Shown here: positions 17,926-25,075 of the stretch, one piece after another | Layout: each line of letters starts with the position of its first letter | Position numbering within the stretch: the stretch's first letter is position 1 | Assembly: GCA_900471525.1 (NCBI GenBank) | Contig: UCEZ01000047.1 | Coordinates: 1-64,000, forward strand | Length of the DNA stretch: 64,000 bases | Direction of reading: 5' to 3' | DNA from: Hyphomicrobiales bacterium | GTDB taxonomy: Bacteria > Pseudomonadota > Alphaproteobacteria > Rhizobiales > Rhizobiaceae | Program-made: the position numbers and the translations under genes | Notes under the pieces: generated by a model | Databases searched by the model: none | The model's input: only the letters and a program-made list of their open reading frames with translations | What the model was told of the DNA's origin: nothing

Positions 17926-18557
17926 TGGACGACACCGCTCTCGGTCATGTGCAAACGTGCAAAATGGGCGTGCGAATCCTTGGTCGATAGAGCAATCGGC
18001 CCTTTCGTCTCTGCCCATCCACGTCCGGCCTCGCATATGTCGTATTCAAAACCGTGCGGCAGGTTGATGCGGGCCCGGTGTTCCTCGCCGGTAACGGGAT
18101 TGCGGATCGGTTCGCCCCGGGCTTCGATCCAGCCTGGAATGTCGATCTTGGCCGTGCGGCCGTCCATGTCCCAATCGAAATCGATCCGTTCGAAGACTGG
18201 CTCATACACCGTATCGTACGTCGTGGCGAACACTGCGAAAAAGGTCGCGCCTGGCTCGGTGTCGAGCCCACTCATGATGCGCAGCAAGGCATCGCGTTGC
18301 GCTGGCGTTGCACGCTCGTCGATAATCGGCACGCACGCTCCACGCCCCTCATGGATAGGACCCGGCCATGACACGATCATGGCGATACGCAACCCATCGA
18401 GCCGTGTCTCGCCGTGAAAACCGTCCACGACCTCAATGACGCCGATGGCGTGGCATTTGCCTTGGGTGGGAAGTGCGTTGAATTGGCAGGGGCAACCATA
18501 GGCACAGTTGCAATGTATGAATTCGCGGCCCTGAAGCTTCCATCTGACGCCGGTCAT
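17922..18557 (-). CDS. DUF1326 domain-containing protein
   Basis: 211-residue soluble protein of DUF1326, function unknown. The N-terminal motif HCNCAYGCPCQFN (Cys16, 18, 22, 24) plus Cys35 resembles a metal- or cluster-binding site. The rest is predicted beta-rich with FDWDMDGRTAKIDIPGW and a GFEYDICEAGRG segment. I chose the ATG at 18557 because GGAGGA is correctly placed; an ATG four codons upstream is possible. It is followed by the DUF2182 membrane protein in the same direction, so the two probably act together. The stop codon lies inside a palindromic repeat. Confidence 0.85.
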   Translation of the reverse strand: MTGVRWKLQGREFIHCNCAYGCPCQFNALPTQGKCHAIGVIEVVDGFHGETRLDGLRIAMIVSWPGPIHEGRGACVPIIDERATPAQRDALLRIMSGLDTEPGATFFAVFATTYDTVYEPVFERIDFDWDMDGRTAKIDIPGWIEARGEPIRNPVTGEEHRARINLPHGFEYDICEAGRGWAETKGPIALSTKDSHAHFARLHMTESGVVH

Positions 18558-18807
18558 TTCGTCCTCCATTGAGCGGTGGAATGCGTCTATCGTCGGAATT
18601 TCATGTATTGCTAATTAAATACCTGTGCCTCGGGCTTGTCTACCGGCGCGGAGGTTTCAAAAAGATCTGTCTAGCCAGCGCTCGGTCGTCTGGATTTCCT
18701 GCGAATGGCAATTATTTTCCAGCGGGACACCTTCGAACACTGGAAGCTGGCGAGGATGGTTGTTACCAAGAGCTGCCAATTTCTTGAAACAGCTTGCAGG
18801 AGGGACG

Positions 18808-19857
18808 ATGCAGACCCTTGGATCAGAAAGAGACGCGGTGACGAATTTCCGGAACATCTGCATTTTCGGGGCCGGGGCCATTGGCGGGGCGCTGGCGGCA
18901 CGGCTCGCCGCCTCCCCCGCGCTCAGCGGTTCGACCATCTCGGCGATCGCCCGCGGCGCGCATCTGAAGGCAATCCGGGAAACCGGCCTGCATTTGCACG
19001 AACCAGGCAAGACCGAGCCGCTGGTCGCAAGGTTTGCTGCGACCGACAATACCTCTGATCTCAGCCCGCAAGACCTTGTCATCGTCACGCTCAAGGGCCA
19101 TCAGCTGACGTCGGCGAGTGCGGATATTGCCCGCCTGCTGAAGCCGGATGGGCGCGTGGTGATGATCCAGAACGGTATTCCGTGGTGGTATTTCCATGGC
19201 GACACGGCAAGCGGCCTTGAAGGCCGACAGGTGGAGGTGCTGGACCCGAAAGGGCTGGTCTGGCAGCGGATCGGCCCGGAGCGCGTCATCGGCGGCGTGA
19301 TCTATCAGGGTGCGCAGATGCTCGAGCCCGGTCATATCCGGCTCACCAGCGGCGGGCTGCTTCATCTTGGCGAGCCATCGGGCACCAAGTCGCCGGAACT
19401 AGGCGCGATAGCCGATCTGCTGCAAGCCAGCGGCTGGACGATCAAGACGACGGACCGCATCCGCGACGAGATCTGGTTGAAGTTTCTCGGCAACGCGGCC
19501 TTCAATCCCATCAGCGCGCTGACGAGGGGACGGATCTCGGAGATCATGGATGGGCCTGCCGTTGACCTGGTGAAGCAGGTCATGACGGAAGTGCACGCCG
19601 TCGCGGAACGGCTCGGCTGCCATGTGAGCGAAACAGTGGAGCAGAAGATGGAACACGGTCGGGGTCTCGGCAATGCCAAGACCTCGATGCTGCAGGATCT
19701 CGAACAGGGCCGACCGATGGAAATCACGCCGCTCACCCGCGCCATCACCCTGCTCGGGCGGATGGCCAATGTGCCGACACCGGCGAACGACATTCTCCTA
19801 TCGTTGATCTCGCAACTGGACGAGTCCATGGCGAAGGCGCGTGCGGCGGGAGCCTGA
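18808..19857 (+). CDS. Ketopantoate reductase (ApbA/PanE) family protein
   Basis: 349-residue NADPH-dependent 2-oxoacid reductase family protein. The Rossmann motif IFGAGAIGGALAARLA is near the N-terminus; the C-terminal ApbA_C domain has KFLGNAAFNPISALTRG, where the Lys and Asn are catalytic or substrate-binding in PanE, and GRPMEITPLTRAI. I chose the ATG at 18808 (AGGAGGG ribosome site). It is longer than pantothenate PanE (about 300) and resembles paralogs of unsettled substrate, so panE is not assigned. The VOC gene starts 3 bp after its stop, indicating translational coupling. Confidence 0.83.
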   Translation: MQTLGSERDAVTNFRNICIFGAGAIGGALAARLAASPALSGSTISAIARGAHLKAIRETGLHLHEPGKTEPLVARFAATDNTSDLSPQDLVIVTLKGHQLTSASADIARLLKPDGRVVMIQNGIPWWYFHGDTASGLEGRQVEVLDPKGLVWQRIGPERVIGGVIYQGAQMLEPGHIRLTSGGLLHLGEPSGTKSPELGAIADLLQASGWTIKTTDRIRDEIWLKFLGNAAFNPISALTRGRISEIMDGPAVDLVKQVMTEVHAVAERLGCHVSETVEQKMEHGRGLGNAKTSMLQDLEQGRPMEITPLTRAITLLGRMANVPTPANDILLSLISQLDESMAKARAAGA

Positions 19858-19860
19858 CTG

Positions 19861-20217
19861 GTGACCGTCCGTCGTATCGTCGCCAATCTTCAAGCCACCG
19901 ATCCGCAGGCAGGGCGCGCTTTCTATGGCGAACTGCTCGGTCTCGATCTCGTCATGGACCATGGCTGGATCCTGACCTTCGCATCCGGGGAGCAGGCCCC
20001 GGCGCAGGTTTCCATCGCCAGCCAGGGTGGCTCCGGTACACCCGTGCCGCAGCTTTCGATCGAGGTCGACAATATCGATGAAATCCACGCGAAAGCCAAG
20101 CTAATGGGCTTGGAGATCGTCTACGACATCACCGACGAGCCGTGGGGTGTGCGGCGCTTCTACGTCCGCGATCCCTTTGGCACGATCGTCAACATCCTCT
20201 CGCACGGCAAGAGCTGA
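19861..20217 (+). CDS. VOC superfamily (glyoxalase/dioxygenase-like) protein
   Basis: 118-residue single-domain vicinal-oxygen-chelate protein with paired beta-alpha-beta-beta-beta modules: IVANLQATDPQAGRAFYGELLG then a DEPWGVRRFYVRDPFGTIVNI C-terminal part typical of the family. It starts with GTG three bases after the ketopantoate-reductase-like stop, so it is very likely translationally coupled. Possible roles include glyoxalase-like isomerase or antibiotic-binding protein. Function open. Confidence 0.82.
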   Translation: MTVRRIVANLQATDPQAGRAFYGELLGLDLVMDHGWILTFASGEQAPAQVSIASQGGSGTPVPQLSIEVDNIDEIHAKAKLMGLEIVYDITDEPWGVRRFYVRDPFGTIVNILSHGKS

Positions 20218-20225
20218 CGCGCCTC

Positions 20226-20900
20226 TTACCGGCGGTCCGTCAGGGTGAGATCGCCGTTTTCATCGACGGAGACCTCGATGCCGATATAGCCGGGGATCGT
20301 CTGGTGCGATGTTTCGAACGGATGCGTGTGCGTCGCGGTAATCACCATCACGTCGGCACCGGCCGATTCTCCGGCGATCACGCCAGCGGCGACGTCTTCG
20401 AACACCAGGCAATCCTTGGCATCGAAGCCGACACGTTTTGCGCCGAGCAGGTAGCATTCCGGGCTCGGCTTGCCGCGTGACACATCCTCGGCGATGACGA
20501 TGAACTTCGGCTCCGGCAGGCCGGCGGCCGCGATGCGCACCTTGGCGAGTTCGCGCGGCGAGGATGTGACGATCGCCCAGCGCTCCGGCGGCAGGCTTTT
20601 GAGGAACTCAATCGCACCCGGCAGCGGCTTTACGCCTTCCACATCCTCGATCTCGCCCTGGCAGATGATGGCCGATTCCGCTTCCGGGTCGACGCCGGGA
20701 AGGCCAAGCTGGCGGATGGTGTCAACACCACGCTTGCCGTGCATGGTCGGCAGGAAGGTCGCGACATCGAGGCCATGGCTTTCGGCCCACCTTCCCCAGA
20801 CGCGTTCGGCAGCCTCGATGGAGCTCAGAAGCGTTCCATCCATATCGAACAGGAAGGCGGAATATTTCTTGCCGAATACCGGCGAGGACGCTGAAGACAC
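20226..20900 (-). CDS. HAD superfamily phosphatase, sugar-phosphatase-like
   Basis: 224-residue haloacid-dehalogenase hydrolase. Motif I is FDMDGTLL with the nucleophile Asp19; motif II VTSS follows in AIVTSSPRELAK; motif III Lys is in RGKPSPECYLLGAKRVG; motif IV is VFEDVAAGVIAG. The alpha-helical cap between motifs I and II classes it with YfbT/2-deoxyglucose-6-phosphatase or beta-phosphoglucomutase-like enzymes. The SRGKPSPE loop favours sugar phosphates. It converges on the VOC gene with an 8 bp gap. Confidence 0.83.
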   Translation of the reverse strand: MSSASSPVFGKKYSAFLFDMDGTLLSSIEAAERVWGRWAESHGLDVATFLPTMHGKRGVDTIRQLGLPGVDPEAESAIICQGEIEDVEGVKPLPGAIEFLKSLPPERWAIVTSSPRELAKVRIAAAGLPEPKFIVIAEDVSRGKPSPECYLLGAKRVGFDAKDCLVFEDVAAGVIAGESAGADVMVITATHTHPFETSHQTIPGYIGIEVSVDENGDLTLTDRR

Positions 20901-21040
20901 GGGAAAGCTCCTTTGAAGGTCTGGCGGCCTCGCATGTCATTTGACGGCGCGGCGCTACCCGTTCGAATAGGGGGATTTCTACCTGAGATCAAACGGATAT
21001 CGCCTCGGCGACATCGCGGGATGCGCTTTCTTTGCTGATC

Positions 21041-21652
21041 TCATCGCGCCGACAGCGCGAGCCGCAAACCCATCAGGCCGAAGGCACCCGCAAAACCGCG
21101 CCGCAGCCATGTGGTGACACCCGGCTTTGAGATGACGTAGCGCCGCGCCGCTGCGGCAAAGACGCCATAGAACACGAAGACGATGAAAGTCAGCACCATG
21201 AACACGGCGGCAAGCCACAGCATGAACAGGGTTGGCGACGGGGTGCCGGTGGGCACGAACTGCGGCAGGAAGGCCAGAAAGAACAGCGACAGTTTCGGGT
21301 TGAGACTGTTGAGCAGGATGGCCGTTCCGATGATTTTTCCTGCCCGCATGGGTCGAGCCTCTTCGGTCACCCGCAGGCTGTCGCTGTCACGCAGGACACT
21401 CAAGGCCATGTAGAGCAGATAGGCGACGCCAAGATACTTGATGACCTCGAACGCCATCGCGCTGGTGTGGAGCAAAGCCGCCAGTCCGGCAACGCTCGCA
21501 ACAATATGCGGCAGAATGCCAAGCGTGCAGCCGAAAGCGGCGAGAATGCCGGCACGGCCGCCGGAATTGAGACCCGTTGCCAGCGTGTAAAGGACGCCGG
21601 TGCCCGGCAAGAGGATGACGACAATGGATGTCAGCAGATATTCGAGGGTCAC
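21041..21652 (-). CDS. LysE/RhtB family exporter
   Basis: 203-residue inner-membrane exporter, third LysE-type gene of the window. The N-terminal motif is VILLPGTGVLYTLATGL, a variant of the usual PGP; a C-terminal helix pair ends in FAGAFGLMGLRLALSAR. About six membrane helices. It lies 76 bp downstream of the AraC-type regulator in the same direction, which may control it, as AraC/LysE neighbours are common. Substrate unknown. Confidence 0.84.
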   Translation of the reverse strand: MTLEYLLTSIVVILLPGTGVLYTLATGLNSGGRAGILAAFGCTLGILPHIVASVAGLAALLHTSAMAFEVIKYLGVAYLLYMALSVLRDSDSLRVTEEARPMRAGKIIGTAILLNSLNPKLSLFFLAFLPQFVPTGTPSPTLFMLWLAAVFMVLTFIVFVFYGVFAAAARRYVISKPGVTTWLRRGFAGAFGLMGLRLALSAR

Positions 21653-21728
21653 GACGCGCTCCGTTCAACGAGGAAAGTCGCAGAAAAGCAGATCGCCATT
21701 CCTCGGTCTTGAACGAAATTGCAGCGCC

Positions 21729-22523
21729 TCAGCTGAAGGCCAGCGCATAGGCTCCCGGCGTGACGCCGTGGGCACGCACGAAGGCGCGGGTCATATGGCT
21801 CTGATCGGCAAACCCGCCGGCCAGAGCGGCATCGGCGAGAGGTACACCTTTCGCGATCAGCCGCCGAACCGCCCCAATACGGCGCTGGACCAGGTAGGCG
21901 TGCGGCGTCATGCCGGTCGCCTGGGTGAAAGCGCGTACCACCTGAAAGCGGCTGAGGCCGCTTGCAGCAGCAAGGTCGGCCAAGGTCGTGGCGGCGGCCG
22001 GATCATCATCGATCAGAGCCTTCGCCCGGCTGATGGATGGAGGCAGGAGAGAGAAGCCAGGCTGGCGATCCAACAGCGACGCGATCAGTTGCAAAAAACC
22101 GGCTTCCCGCGCAAGCGTTTCGCGCGCCTCCATCATTGCCGCGTAGGCCGGCAGGAAGCTTTGGGCAACGCGCCTGTTATTCATCACCGGCCTTGAAAAC
22201 ACAAAATCGTTCGGCCGTCCCTCACCAATATCGACAACCGCCTGCGCAATCAGTGCCGGATCGAAATAAAGCATCCGCCAGGCCCGTCCTGCGTCGCCGA
22301 CGGGATGGCCGTCGTGCACCTCGCCCGGATTGACCGTAATCACATCGCCCGGCCCGGCTTCGACTGGACCGCGACCGCTTGCCGATTTCTGAGCGCCGCG
22401 CAGGATGATACCGATGCCGAACTGGTCGTGCGTATGACGGCCGAAGCTATGCGTCGTGTCGGCCTCCACAGCCTCCACGCCTTCGATCGCGCATCGCCGC
22501 ATCCGGAACTGGCCGGTTTTCAT
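21729..22523 (-). CDS. AraC family transcriptional regulator
   Basis: 264-residue regulator. The N-terminal cupin-like effector domain includes HSFGRHTHDQFGIG and GPGDVITVNPGEVHDGHP. The C-terminal double helix-turn-helix covers about residues 165-260 (LADLAAASGLSRFQVVRAFTQATGMTP cut; LADAALAGGFADQSHMTRAF). The arrangement resembles regulators of LysE-type exporters, and a LysE gene follows directly. It is preceded by the GFA protein gene (9 bp gap), so all may be one transcript. Confidence 0.87.
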   Translation of the reverse strand: MKTGQFRMRRCAIEGVEAVEADTTHSFGRHTHDQFGIGIILRGAQKSASGRGPVEAGPGDVITVNPGEVHDGHPVGDAGRAWRMLYFDPALIAQAVVDIGEGRPNDFVFSRPVMNNRRVAQSFLPAYAAMMEARETLAREAGFLQLIASLLDRQPGFSLLPPSISRAKALIDDDPAAATTLADLAAASGLSRFQVVRAFTQATGMTPHAYLVQRRIGAVRRLIAKGVPLADAALAGGFADQSHMTRAFVRAHGVTPGAYALAFS

Positions 22524-22532
22524 CGCTGCTCC

Positions 22533-22937
22533 TCAGTCGCGCTCTTGCCCCGGCAGCGCATCACGCTCGCCAAACCAGTTCATCGCTGAAGAACACCAGA
22601 TCTGATGCCTGGGCGCAAGCTCGCGGCGCTGGCGGATATTGCCCCAGCGGATGCCCACTTCCTCGGCATCCTTGTCGGTGCCGGTCGTATAGATCGGCGA
22701 ACCGCAGTTGCCGCAGAACATCTGGAAGCGCGTCCGCCCATTGTCGCCGGTCTTGACATAGGTCTTTGGCTGGCCGGCGGTGATGCGGAAATTCTCTTTT
22801 GGCGCGGAGACTGTGACGCGGTAGACCGAGCCGGTCAGATGCTGGCAATCGGTGCAGTGGCAGATGCCGACCTCGTCCGGGTCGATCTCGGCCTCGTAAG
22901 CGATCGCGCCGCAGTGGCAGTTTCCGTCGATGTGCAT
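22533..22937 (-). CDS. GFA (glutathione-dependent formaldehyde-activating) family zinc protein
   Basis: 134-residue Mss4-fold protein. Zinc ligands are in CHCG (about residues 8-10), CHCTDC (26-31) and CGNCGSPIY (about 75-80). Members relate to S-hydroxymethylglutathione synthase, but most single-domain forms have no proven activity. It lies between iolB (32 bp) and the AraC gene (9 bp) on the same strand, so read-through from the iol operon is possible. A role in inositol catabolism is not supported. Confidence 0.85.
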   Translation of the reverse strand: MHIDGNCHCGAIAYEAEIDPDEVGICHCTDCQHLTGSVYRVTVSAPKENFRITAGQPKTYVKTGDNGRTRFQMFCGNCGSPIYTTGTDKDAEEVGIRWGNIRQRRELAPRHQIWCSSAMNWFGERDALPGQERD

Positions 22938-22969
22938 AGCCGTTCCTCCCTGAGGAAGAACCTAGAGCA

Positions 22970-23770
22970 TCAGGCGCCGGTTAACAGCCAGGCGTGTTCC
23001 TTGGCATTGTTGAATTTCCACACGCGCGATGGACCGGCCATGACATTGAGGTAATAGAGGTCGTATCCATGGATCGTGGCACAGGGGTGATAGCCCTTCG
23101 GCACCAGCGTCACGTCGCCATTTTCAACCGCCATGGCTTCGTCGAGCGAACGGTCGTCGGTGTAGACGCGCTGGAAAGCAAACCCCTGGGGCGGGTTCAG
23201 CCGATGGTAATAGGTTTCCTCGAGGAAGCTCTCGTCCGGCAGGTTGTCCTGATCGTGCTTGTGCGATGGATAGGAGGACGTGTTACCGTTGGGCGTAATC
23301 ACCTCGACCACCAGCAGCGAATGGGCGGAATTGTCGTCTTCCGGCATGATATTGGTGACGTGGCGCGTGTTCGATCCCTTGCCACGATGAAGCAGCGGAT
23401 GGGTGCCTGGAGGAATGAGCTTGGTCTTGAAGTCGCCGCCGCCGGGGGCGGAGCAGACGGCGAGTTCGAGATCCGTCTCTGCCGTCACCGACCAGCTGGC
23501 GCCCGCCGAGACGTATAGCGAATGCGGTGCGCCCTCGAACGGGCTCATCCGCTCGCCGACCACGCCGAAATCCTGCCCGTCGGCCGTGGTCTTGCCCTTG
23601 CCGCTGATCCAGACGAGGCAGACTTCGCGATCGCCGGTCTCGCCTGAGGCCGTCTCGCCAGCCGCCAACCGGTGCATGTCGAAGCCGACATAGGTCCAGC
23701 CGGCATTTTCGGGTGTCACATGCGTGACGCGGCCGTTGGTGCCATGAGGTTTCACGAGCAGGTTCGGCAT
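22970..23770 (-). CDS. iolB: 5-deoxy-glucuronate isomerase IolB
   Basis: Converts 5-deoxy-D-glucuronate to 2-deoxy-5-keto-D-gluconate in myo-inositol catabolism. It is a bicupin with the hallmark segments SSYPSHKHDQDNLP and LEETYYHRLNPPQGFAFQRVY (shown in part), whose His and Glu bind the metal, and PKGYHPCATIHGYDLYYLN. I chose MPNLLVKPHG at 23770 (GGAGAACGTC before the ATG), giving 266 residues. Last iol gene of the operon, separated from iolE by a 267 bp gap that holds a 207 bp palindrome. Confidence 0.95.
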   Translation of the reverse strand: MPNLLVKPHGTNGRVTHVTPENAGWTYVGFDMHRLAAGETASGETGDREVCLVWISGKGKTTADGQDFGVVGERMSPFEGAPHSLYVSAGASWSVTAETDLELAVCSAPGGGDFKTKLIPPGTHPLLHRGKGSNTRHVTNIMPEDDNSAHSLLVVEVITPNGNTSSYPSHKHDQDNLPDESFLEETYYHRLNPPQGFAFQRVYTDDRSLDEAMAVENGDVTLVPKGYHPCATIHGYDLYYLNVMAGPSRVWKFNNAKEHAWLLTGA

Positions 23771-23801
23771 GACGTTCTCCATTTCGTTCGAGGGGCGTTT
23801 G

Positions 23802-24008
23802 CACCCCTCACCAAGTGCGCCCATGCGTTCGACTGCGTCTCACGCGGGCTTACTATCCTCTCCCGCAAGGGGAGAGGTAGGGTGCCGCGATCACCGTCCC
23901 TCAGATGAGGCGAGGTGGGTGCAGCGGGTTTTACCTCTCCCCTTGCGGGAGAGGATACGCAGGCCGGGTGAGCGTTGGCGAACCCTTGGCCGAAGTTGGT
24001 GAGGGGTG
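23802..24008. repeat. 207 bp long imperfect palindrome in the iolE-iolB gap
   Basis: Outer arms CACCCCTCACCAA (23802-23814) and TTGGTGAGGGGTG (23996-24008) and inner arms of 26 bp (23854-23879 and 23932-23957, perfectly complementary) share the same symmetry centre near 23905. The stretches between them pair at about two thirds of positions. Each inner arm is itself a CCTCTCCC/GGGAGAGG hairpin. It is related in sequence to the elements at 33, 3150 and 15362 and resembles RIME/MITE-type elements. Confidence 0.8.
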
Positions 24009-24037
24009 AAACGCCGGTAAACGGGGCCTCGTCGACA

Positions 24038-24955
24038 TTACCCCTTCGGAAACCCTTCCGTCTCCACCGTGTAACCGGCCGCCGTCATGACTCGCATCAG
24101 TTCGGCATAGCCGATCTCCGCCATCTTCTGCGGCGGCGACTTGCGCGGATCCTGCTCGGCCTCGACCACGAACCAGCCTTCATAGCCATAGTCGGCGAAA
24201 CGCTTGACGATGGCGCCGAAATCGAGCGAGCCGTCGCCCGGTACGGTAAAGGCTCCGAGCGCCACGGCGTCAAGGAAGGATTGCCTGCTGCGATCCAGAC
24301 CATCGATGACGACTTGGCGGATGTCCTTCACATGCACGTGGTTGATGCGAGCATGGTGGTTATCGATGGCACGCAGCACGTCACCGCCAGCGAAAGCCAG
24401 ATGGCCGGCGTCCAGCAGCAGCGGAATGCCTTCGCCCGAATTCTTCATGAAGGCGTCGAGTTCCGGCTCGGTTTCCACGACGGCGGCCATGTGGTGATGG
24501 TAGGAGAGGGGCATGCCCTGGTCGGCGCACCATTCGCCGAACTCGGTGACGCGGCGTGCATAGACCTTCATCTCATCATCGCCAAGGCGCGGCTTGGTGG
24601 CGAGCGGCTTTGAGCGGTCGCCTTGGATCGAACGGCCGACTTCACCATAGACGATGCAGGGCGCATTGACAGCCTTGAACAGTTCGATCATCGGCGCGAT
24701 ACGGTCCTTGTTGGCCGCGAGATCCTCATTGACCAGCGTGCCGGAGAACCAGCCGCCGCAGAGCGTCACGTCGGCCGCACGCAGGATCGGCAGCATTTCA
24801 TTCGGATTGTTCGGAAAGCGGCGACCTTGCTCCATGCCGGTGAAACCGGCGCTGCGCGACTGGCGCAGGCATTCTTCGAGCGACACGTCGTCGCTGAGTT
24901 CGGGAAGGTCGTCGTTCCACCAGGCGATGGGCGACATGCCGAGTTTGGCTTTCAT
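24038..24955 (-). CDS. iolE: myo-inosose-2 dehydratase IolE
   Basis: Dehydrates 2-keto-myo-inositol to 3D-(3,5/4)-trihydroxycyclohexane-1,2-dione. AP-endonuclease-2-like TIM barrel: metal ligands lie in GFTGMEQGRRFP, LSYHHHMAAVVE, LLLDAGHLAFAGGD, HVHVKDIR and FVVEAEQDP. I chose MKAKLGMSPIAWWNDD at 24955 (AGGAGACTTTC before the ATG), giving 305 residues, close to the family norm; the frame opens earlier at 25057 with no family similarity. Third of the four iol catabolic genes here. Confidence 0.95.
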   Translation of the reverse strand: MKAKLGMSPIAWWNDDLPELSDDVSLEECLRQSRSAGFTGMEQGRRFPNNPNEMLPILRAADVTLCGGWFSGTLVNEDLAANKDRIAPMIELFKAVNAPCIVYGEVGRSIQGDRSKPLATKPRLGDDEMKVYARRVTEFGEWCADQGMPLSYHHHMAAVVETEPELDAFMKNSGEGIPLLLDAGHLAFAGGDVLRAIDNHHARINHVHVKDIRQVVIDGLDRSRQSFLDAVALGAFTVPGDGSLDFGAIVKRFADYGYEGWFVVEAEQDPRKSPPQKMAEIGYAELMRVMTAAGYTVETEGFPKG

Positions 24956-25075
24956 GAAAGTCTCCTTGAGGCGTCTTTTGGGAGGCGTCGTTCGAAAAGC
25001 CTGCAGCGGGCTCTCCGAAAATGATCTGGCAATGATGCTCGGGGCTCCCCCGCCCATATCAGGACGGGAGGTTTC

